64,000 nt of DNA from Polytrichum commune (taxonomy: Eukaryota > Streptophyta > Polytrichopsida > Polytrichales > Polytrichaceae), in the NCBI GenBank assembly GCA_950295325.1, contig OX485803.1, forward strand, positions 65,737,554 through 65,801,553. Direction: 5' to 3'. Both the position numbers and the translations under genes were made by a program. Under the pieces are notes generated by a model. That model ran no database searches. It worked only from the letters and a program-made list of their open reading frames with translations, and was not told the origin of the DNA. Below, piece after piece: positions 56,618 to 64,000 of this stretch. How positions within the stretch are numbered: the stretch's first letter is position 1; each line of letters opens with the position of its first letter.

Positions 56618-57371
56618 GGGGGTATTCACGGTTGGGGTACTACTTTTGGGTGTCTAACGGAAAAAGGACTTTTTTAAATAACTTCACATGCTTGGTATGC
56701 TTAGATTTGTATTGTGAAGCATATTTTGGATCATACCTACATTTCATACTCCATATTGAGTACAGCTACAAAGTTAATTTAGAAGGAATAGGGTCATCTA
56801 ACATATCCTTTTGATTCCTTAAAGGACATTTAGGAGTGTTGTCTTAATTGTTCACCTTAGGATCAAGAAATGAAAAGGACAAGAAGAATCAATCGAAACG
56901 ATCCCAAAAAATTTCCTCACTATCATCCTTCAAGTGTGTACCAATAGAACCAAATATGTATTGAATACCAATTGCCCAACTTTACATGTGGCACCAAACA
57001 TGGCCAAAAATACATATAATCACGGCCACACATAAAAGGAACGTCTAGTATTAGAATTGGACAAAAAAAATTATATGAACGAACACATGACACTTATACC
57101 AAGGTACCAAGATGCAAAACAGGAAAAAATTGACCTATGATGTACACTTGAATAGTAAAACATGCCATTGATGTGGCCGAAGGGTTTAGGGTTTTGGGTT
57201 TTGGGTTTAATAAGAAATAATATATTTCTTGATAAAGCCTATGAACTATCTACTTATTTATCTAAAATTTATTGATCAAATAATAGAAAATCATGATAAA
57301 CGCCGAGATCCAATGCAAAAAGTCCTTAAGTCCTTTGTCCCAAAAGTAGTACCCCAACCGTGAATGCCCCC
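56618..57371. mobile_element. TIR element (754 bp) with 34-bp inverted repeats
   Basis: Left GGGGGTATTCACGGTTGGGG and right (reverse complement) GGGGGCATTCACGGTTGGGG, both continuing TACTACTTTTGGG, give a near-perfect inverted repeat of about 34 bp. A 4-bp AACA on either side may be the target duplication. A telomere-like tract (GTTTAGGGTTTTGGG) lies inside near 57185. No ORF is present. The superfamily is not established. Confidence 0.75.
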
Positions 57372-59305
57372 AACAAGTTTATCTCAATGCCAAAAAATTT
57401 ACAAGGCCACAGTGACCCATAGAAGAGAGCATGACAACTCTCTTTTGTGTACACGGTGAAACCACACATCCCAACGACAAGTAAACAACCTAAGCATGAT
57501 CTATCAAACCCACAAAGGCACCCTAGTGTTCCAAGTCATTTTCCTAGCATTCCACCTATGTTGCCATCACCCATTGTTGTGCTTTCAAGTAGTCTTTGTG
57601 TTGTAAAACCACTATCAATAAGTTCATGAAGCACTGAATAACGAAGGCTTAGAAAATGAAGGTCAAGAATATATGTTTATTGAACATGGTTCTGGACTGA
57701 TTAATTTACATGAAGTATGTGGCATGCTGAAAGCTTGTGACAAGTCCAATATCTACTTCATTACTCCAATTTCCTGACCTTTTCAGACAAGGTTGTGGAT
57801 GGATAATTAGGGATTTAATGTAAGTGGGACTAAACTCGATACTTTTATCTCTACACTGGGTGATGCTTCTTGGATATGAGGTGCATAATTAGCAAATCCA
57901 ACTCCCCTCCGTGAATTTGAATATCTCATGAATTCTCACTCCATGTCAGTGGTAAGGTGATCAGTTGTCTCTCAGTTGGTTGGCATTGGAGTGTGTTACT
58001 ACACAGGACTTGGACTGCGTAAAGTATGTGTGTTTGTGTGTGCATATTCAACATCGATAAGTGAGTGCAGACAGTGGGACTCAGTTTCCCGACAAAGAAT
58101 ATTATCTGTAGTTCGAATCTGCCACACAGGGCCCTCTAAAGTACAAATTTTCTAAGACAGTCGAATCCCTTACCTCTAACTTGTGTAGGCATCCTCACTT
58201 ACAAGGAACCCATGTGCCTTTTGGGCACTTCATGCTGCTCTATTCAACTTGGTATAACTTAGATTTCTTCAACATCAAGACTGAGACCTCATCACTAGGT
58301 ACTAGATTTTATTTATTTTTGTTTTTATGAGTATCTGCATGTTGGCTGCATAATTAATGAAGAGTGCAGTTGGTTTTTGTTTGTTTGTTTATTGTGTTCA
58401 AATTCAGATAATATCTTAAAAATTGGAGTTTAATCCTAAATATTGGAGTTTAATCATAAGGGAGGAGCTATCATCATGAATGATTTGTTGGCAACAACGT
58501 AAGTTGCATACATGACATTTGACGCGAAGTTGGCCCTAACACGTGAAACCACATTGTCTTGTTGGTTTGTTTCACCTCTTTTTTTCTTTTTTTCTTCTTT
58601 TTTTTAATTTTTTTTTATTGGTTAAGTCGTTGTTCTGAAAGGAAAAAAGGTCACGTTATTATTTTGGGTGCAATTTGACCTCATGAGGCGCAAAACAAAT
58701 CATGCTAGGTACTTCATCATATGCCCATAACTTTGATTGTATGGCATCCAAGACGAAACTCATTGATGCTTTCCCCTCATGTTCAACATCAAGGGGTGGG
58801 ACCCTCTTGTAAGCACTTCCAACTTTACAGACAATTTTGACCGTTGGATCACATCGAATATGCACAAATGATCAACCATGGTGTCTGCTCTTAACTACAA
58901 GCCAGACCATAGACCATTCAAATATAGGTGACCAACTAAGAAGAGTGACCTCCTAAGGCCCACATACGTACCTTAGATTCAGCTGTTTTCCTCTGATTGT
59001 GGGGTGCCAACATGGCTTCACTTGAACGCATTCAAATGGCATTTGTCTGATGAGAAGTTGACAAATCAATGCACGTCGTCTTCACATGGTCAAAGGTTGG
59101 ATCCAAACCTCTTCTAAACGACAGGATGAATCATGGCAAGTAACTCTGAAATCATGGGCACGTAATGTGGACAAGCCTCTAATTTTTAGTTGCATGTAAT
59201 TAACAATTATGGTCAACTTCATAGATTCAAAGTTAAAGAATTGTGTTTCTCTACTTTCACCTTTAGACACTTCTAAGGCCCCGGTTGCATCACCTTTAGG
59301 GGCTA
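57372..59305. other. Gene-free stretch
   Basis: No domain is recognised. A GTTCGAATC phrase at about 58113 resembles a tRNA B-box, but no matching tRNA fold is present. T-rich runs lie near 58575-58620. Confidence 0.4.
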
Positions 59306-59678
59306 CACTAAATACGATATGTAGTGTCATATGGTATTTGATGTCACTAAGGTAACTTTTCGGATGACGCTTCTTATGAATAAGAGAACAAATATTGTCA
59401 TGGATGATTGGTGAGTTCATCCACTGGTCAAAACCCTACCTCCTCTTGTCAGCAACTTGTGATGAAATATTATCATGAATGATTGAAATTTGGATGAAAA
59501 ATCACTTGATAAGTGATAGTAATTGCAACACTGTAAATCTACAATCCCCTCAAACATTTACAAGGAATGACAAATAATGTTGGGTTAACATTTAGTGTTG
59601 GTGACACTACACCACGGTTTACAATTGGTATTGAGCAAGACAATTAAGAATTGGTGTAACTGAGTATCAAATTTAGTG
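59306..59678. mobile_element. TIR miniature element C (373 bp), TA-flanked
   Basis: The left tip TACACTAAATACGATA and the right tip (reverse complement TACACTAAATTTGATA) are inverted, with TA at both outer edges. Beyond about 16 bp the ends diverge. The tips match elements A and B. Confidence 0.6.
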
Positions 59679-60012
59679 TAGTTGTTGCAGGTTATCATTT
59701 ACACTCAAGTGCTCTTGCAGCATCAAGGTCTTCTTTTTGGCTTGGGTCCTTGTGTTCGTGAACAGTCCATGCTCTGCTCGCCAGGAACATTCAAGGTTCT
59801 TGTGTCTTGTGTGTGCATTGTGTGTGTACGTTGACAACATGCATTGCTCTTCAAATGATTAGTGCTTCTTTATTCCCATCAATTTGAATAGTTTGGAGTC
59901 GATAGGTTTATTCAATCCTCACACAGTTAGGGTTTATGCACAAAGCAACTGGAGTCTTCATGAGTGTATCATTTTGCAAGTCGTTGCCAAGTGTTGAGAT
60001 CATGACCATTAA

Positions 60013-61017
60013 GCTAATGGCAAAGCTTATGCTCAGGCACTACAAAGGGGAGTAGATAGATGGACTCTTGTTGAAGATTTGGTTTGGGAGGAAGGTGTCT
60101 ATAGGAGTGCAAGGTTAAGTGGGAGAAACTAACCGGAGAATTCAAGAAAGTATTAGATTATGAGACGGACATACCATCAGGCAGAGACTCATACTGGCAT
60201 ATGACAAGGAATAATCGAAAAGATACCAAGATGCCTCCCACTTTCCACAGATCGCTCTATGATGCTCTCATGCAATGGTATGGCAGAATGCGAGCAGTGA
60301 ATCCAGGGAATTTGGTGCTGGATTCCGGAATTCCATAGTCTTATGCACCTTGCTTGTTTCTAAAAATTATGTCAACTTGGTTGCGTTTCTATTTCAGCAC
60401 TCGTTGCTTGAAAAACTGTGAAATTGAGTAGTTAATGGATATAGAGTTAAGGAGAGAGAAATCATCACATACGAGCGTACCTCTCATTCATGCAACACAG
60501 AACCCTTGAAATGGTATGCAGCCCGTAGGTTACTTTTTTTAGTTGGTTTGACACAGGTATTAGTTTTAAAGACCTCGAATTATCAGTCTACTCGAGGTCA
60601 TTTGAGATGAATCCGCAACAACCCTATAAGTGGTTAAGTCTTTATGTTGGATGGATGAGAGGTACGCTCACACGGTAATCCCCTCTCTCCTGGGGTTAAT
60701 TTGTTTTGAAACAGAAGATCCTGAAGCCCTAATTGTAATTTGATTAAGTGGATCTTCCTTTTCTCCTCCTAGAGACACAGATGAACCTCATGAGAGTACT
60801 TCCTCGCCACAACATCAAACACAATGAAGAAAAGCGTTTTCCATGTCCAGTTGATAGCCTTGTTACTGTCCTTGAACGTGGTTACAATACGAATGGGCAA
60901 GTTATGCTCGATTCTGAAGAACGTCATGATGTACGTCACAGAGAGGTTCTGGAAGCAAACCGTGAAGCATTAGACCGGCAGCTGGAGTCACAGGAACAAA
61001 CTGCAACTGGGTACTAG
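60013..61017 (+). pseudogene. Trihelix (Myb/SANT-like DNA-binding) gene fragment
   Basis: Translation gives RWTLVEDLVWEEGVYRS and, after a small deletion and frameshift near 60105, CKVKWEKLTGEFKKVLDYE, then DIPSGRDSYWHMTR and FHRSLYDALMQWYG..RAVNPGNLV, with a stop at 60336. This is the trihelix Myb_DNA-bind_4 pattern (C-K-x-K-W-x-x-L and the aromatic third helix) found in GT-type plant transcription factors. A second open part at 60748-61017 ends in a Glu/Arg-rich helix (VRHREVLEANREALDRQLES) like the C-terminal coiled coil of such proteins; the interval between may be an intron. The first helix lacks an upstream exon. A truncated host gene copy is most likely. Confidence 0.55.
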
Positions 61018-61681
61018 GTACGTCTTCCTTGGAATTGCTGATGCTTTACGAGAAGTAGCACGTAGATTCAATTAGTAGTTGCTATGCACATCTTGGGCTT
61101 CATTCCTGCAACAGTAGCAACATGTTGTTTCAATGTAATTGTGGTGAGTGTGATCTTTGTTTTATTTTGAAGACAAGCATTGCATGATTCCTGAAGAAGC
61201 TGTTTAACTTTGCAAAAAAGGTGTTCCTGTTTTGTTCAAATTCTCTGTGCCATGTGGTGAATCTGGTCTGTGCATTGTTATTTTGCAATTGTATTACGTC
61301 ACATTTCAACATTGTTTATTTTTAATGGTTTAGTACATAATTAAGTATGTGCAATATATTAAAATCACTCTTCGACATTGATTTGCATCTTGAAGCTTGA
61401 GGAGATGCATTGGATTTTATATATTAAGCTTTACAATTATGTGTTTTTGCCATCTGGTATTACTTACAGAGGTGCTCAGACATTCAATATGATATTACAG
61501 AGTTAACTAATCTACCGATTATCATTCTTCATGATTAAAAAGTGAGCAACATTGTGCTTGATTGGAGAACCAATAGATGCAGATCATAATTAATGTCAAC
61601 AGAATTTATAAACAATATTTAATGAGAACCGAAAGACACACAATGCCATGTAAATGAAGCGTGGGGAGCTCTTTTAGGTTC
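61018..61681. other. Spacer downstream of the trihelix fragment
   Basis: No coding signal; possibly a former 3' untranslated region. Confidence 0.3.
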
Positions 61682-61906
61682 TCAAAAGTCATTAACATAA
61701 ACACCCTCTAAACAGGCGAAGCATGTCTGTCCGAATATCCTATCAACATGCCCAAGGGAATTGCAAAGCTCATCTCTCATCCTCACAACATATTCATCTG
61801 CAATGTCGTGATTCTTATCCTGGTAAGGTTCTAAGTCTTCCACCAAATTTCCCTCTTCCTCCCAAGCAGATTGTATACTGGGGGGTGGACTCTTCATCCC
61901 ACGCAT
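61682..61906 (-). CDS. Unrecognised 74-codon ORF, minus strand
   Basis: The frame is acidic and protein-like, with SAWEEEGNLVEDLEPYQDKN and ADEYVVRMRDELCNSLGHVD. The closing pattern, A-D-x-x-x-x-x-R-D-E/x-x, slightly recalls the C-terminal end of PIF/Harbinger DDE transposases, but no catalytic part lies upstream. I would not assign a function. Confidence 0.25.
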   Translation of the reverse strand: MRGMKSPPPSIQSAWEEEGNLVEDLEPYQDKNHDIADEYVVRMRDELCNSLGHVDRIFGQTCFACLEGVYVNDF

Positions 61907-62181
61907 GAACTCAAGTGAGTGTAGGAAGGGGCATTAATTGAGGCGTTAGTGTACATAAAACAAATAAGGAAGAGATTTTTTAATTTTTGTAATTTTTTCT
62001 TTCTTTCTAATGTGTACATTTAAAAGGGCTATTAAGTATTTTGATGCAAAGGTAGATGAACAAAAGGGGTCCTAAGGTTTAGGAAAAAAATTGACAATAG
62101 ATGTGTTAGTTTCATTCAATTCACATTTTCATCCATTATTCACTAGGATTTGAGTATATTTGGATAATTTCAACTGCCAAT
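61907..62181. other. Spacer before the repeated ORF relic
   Basis: AT-rich with no coding signal. Confidence 0.3.
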
Positions 62182-62922
62182 ATGACGTACACTAGATCAA
62201 AAGACTACACAAATATGGTGGTTGGCAAACATGGAATACAAATATATGAAGTTGTGGTTGTTGTGTTGTTGCTTTTGTTATTGTCATTTGATGCTTTTGT
62301 CACCACAAGTGCACATTTCTTATTATTTTAAGACTTTGTGCAGGGTTTAGAATCTAAAAGAAAACAAATTCTAGACCCCATAGATCCTACACCAATCAAG
62401 GAAGCAAATCCAATTGCTCACCACTCGCCTAAATGGCTTGAAGTCAAAGAGAGACTTACCACTCACCTCATGCATTTGGAAGTTGAAATGGGGGAGTTAG
62501 AGCATGCATGCCTATCTCCTAGGACTCATTTGTCAATGACCAAGGCTCTTTGAGTTGAGTTGGAGAAAAAATTGGTTGCATGTCATAGTAGGTGTGCAGC
62601 TATAGACAAACAAGTGAGTATAACAAAAAATGTGGAGGGGAGTGACATACAAACCTTTTGTGATGGTGAGGAAAAAGATGCCGAGGCATAGAAAAAGGCC
62701 TTGCAGTAGGAGAAGTTGTCGACCTTAGTGCAAATTAGTGGCATGGAGGTGTAGCTAAAGCAACAACATCAAAAAATATCCTCATGCATGGGTACCTACA
62801 ATATGGCTTTGTATGAGTACTTCATTGCTAATTGTGGAGTCATTGAAGCATCCACTCCCCCATCAACTTGGAAAAGCAAATGCAACTCATTACCCACAAC
62901 TAAAATACACACATGTTAGTAG
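62182..62922 (+). pseudogene. Repeated unknown ORF with premature stops
   Basis: A single frame can be followed from ATG 62182 to TAG 62920-62922, about 246 codons, interrupted by five stops (one of them at the possible intron near 62329). Most are TAG or TGA where TGG or CAG would restore the codon, as expected from deamination of methylated cytosines. Segments include YTNMVVGKHGIQIYEV, KWLEVKERLTTHLMHLEVEM and a helical VELEKKLVACHSRCAAIDKQ. The N-terminal 50 codons recur in inverted orientation at 36530-36730. I do not know the family; a coiled-coil accessory protein of a transposon is a guess. Confidence 0.4.
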
Positions 62923-63081
62923 TTGATCACACTTGTAATTTCTATGTAATGCTATTTGTCTAGGCAATGTTTATGTTTGTTTCCTATAAAATGTCCATGT
63001 AATGCTATTAGTTAATGATTTGTTTATGAAATGCCTATAAGGGTTACCACTTTTTGATTCCTTGAAAGTCCACAAATATTT

Positions 63082-63430
63082 GTGTTATGGAAAGTAATGT
63101 GCAAAATTATCACAGGACTATCTAATGCTACACTACCATTGATACCACCACAATGCAAGATTGTCAGTGCTTGCCGCACCTCAAATAGTAGACTTGCCAT
63201 TGAAAGTGGTCAATGCTTAACTATCCCTATCTCTAGAGATAATAAATTAAGCCATTTTTGCTCCTATAATGCATTTGAAACTGAGGCACATTTGTTTTGG
63301 AATGTACCCTAATCCCATTAGGATAAATCTCCATCACTCTCTGAGAATGTAGTATTAAGGAGCCTCAAGTCTTTCTCTCAATTGGACCATCAAATTGACA
63401 TTAGCCACATATCTATCTCACAAAGGGTAC
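63082..63430 (+). pseudogene. LINE-type zinc-knuckle fragment
   Basis: The frame reads SNSRLAIESGQCLTIPISRD, then SHFCSYNAFETEAHLFWNVP. The order R-x-S-N-x-x-L-x-I-E-x-G followed by a Cys-x-x-Cys-like pair and E-x-E-x-H-x-x-x-x-C/N-P resembles the C-terminal knuckle of non-LTR retrotransposon proteins. After a stop, LSENVVLRSLKSFSQLDHQI continues the likely tail in the same or a near frame. It is an isolated fragment with no upstream RT. Confidence 0.4.
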
Positions 63431-64000
63431 CCCATTCCACCACTGTAAGGAATTAGCGGTGATGTCTCCTTCCATAAATATCATAGCTTAACCAATGCTA
63501 ACATGTGAACAACGTACGGATGACCCAATAATCAAGTAAAAACATAATAACCTTGACTTGACAAGACTACAACTTGGGATATGCCAACTTATGATGTGCC
63601 TCCCTGATAAGCTACAAGTAGAGGTATCTAAAGATTGTATCATATAAGTAAGACCTTATTGATGAAACTACAAACACAATTAGATAGGCAAAGCAAAATA
63701 TGAACAATAAACTCAAAATAATGCAAAATTAACTGCAAAAGGAAGCAAAAGCTACAAATCACAAAGACATTATAGTGGTATGTATTCAATGTATATATTG
63801 AACACCATGTACAAAAGATGTTGCTTACTACCACTACTACTATCAATATTAATATTACTACTATATCATAGTAAACATCATTTGTGCATCATGTGAGGGA
63901 ACACGCGAACACCAAAATATCCGGATTGGCGGTTTTAAGTGCCTAATCCGGTTTTGTCCGGATGACCCTAGTATCGTCCAGGGATTCAGTGAAGTGTAGG
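63431..64000. other. Gene-free end of the window
   Basis: Low-complexity ACT-rich DNA occurs near 63825-63865. No feature was recognised. Confidence 0.4.

Noticed and set aside
57960-58125. SINE or tRNA-like signal ending GTTCGAATC
   Set aside because: The supposed A box lies about 145 bases away and no tRNA fold is present.
1-64000. CRISPR array, bacterial operon or viral gene cluster
   Set aside because: No spacer-regular repeats and no prokaryotic gene spacing were seen, and the coding content is plant-type.

Overview
The window looks like nuclear DNA from a land plant with a large, repeat-rich genome. One complete host gene has plant-type architecture: a leucine-rich-repeat receptor kinase with two GT-AG introns. 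Almost everything else is plant-type transposable-element sequence (CACTA, Ty1/copia, LINE, hAT-like and miniature inverted-repeat elements), with TTTAGGG-like repeats. The species cannot be fixed from sequence alone; a seedless plant is a guess.

Layout. 1-1.5 kb: AT-rich, no gene. 1.5-7.7 kb: a CACTA (En/Spm) TNP2-type transposase gene whose five best exons join in phase with no internal stop; its likely N-terminal C-P-C-x-x-C exon lies at 1.5-1.9 kb. 8.9-15.2 kb: two ~500 bp inverted arms enclosing a captured exon fragment of ribosomal protein uL24/RPL26, an unrecognised two-exon ORF and a tandem duplication. 15.8-16.1 kb: a Myb/SANT-like fragment. 16.5-21.1 kb: a minus-strand Ty1/copia relic cut by two solo LTRs, each with an exact 5-bp target duplication. 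23-23.8 kb: a diverged ~178-bp tandem array. 24.6-29.8 kb: a dead LINE cut by three later insertions, each shown by a target duplication and by resumption of the LINE reading. 30.2-30.6 kb: a near-perfect 169/12/169 hairpin. 31-44.3 kb: gene-free, with several short DNA elements. 46.3-50.8 kb: the receptor kinase. 51.3-57.4 kb: three further TIR elements. 59.3-63.4 kb: another TIR element, a trihelix (Myb/SANT-like) gene fragment, a stop-ridden repeated ORF and a LINE zinc-knuckle fragment.

Only the receptor kinase is likely to serve the plant; it would sit in the plasma membrane with LRRs outside and an RD-type Ser/Thr kinase inside. The CACTA transposase could be functional or recently so. 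The rest is best read as layered insertions whose relative order can be recovered. I did not find a convincing new multi-gene system. The most unusual structures are the long hairpin (30236-30585), the TIR element enclosing four palindromes (53544-53776), the inverted-arm region with the RPL26 exon, and the CACTA miniature element with an empty-site paralogue inside the same window. All boundaries and alignments were made by eye.
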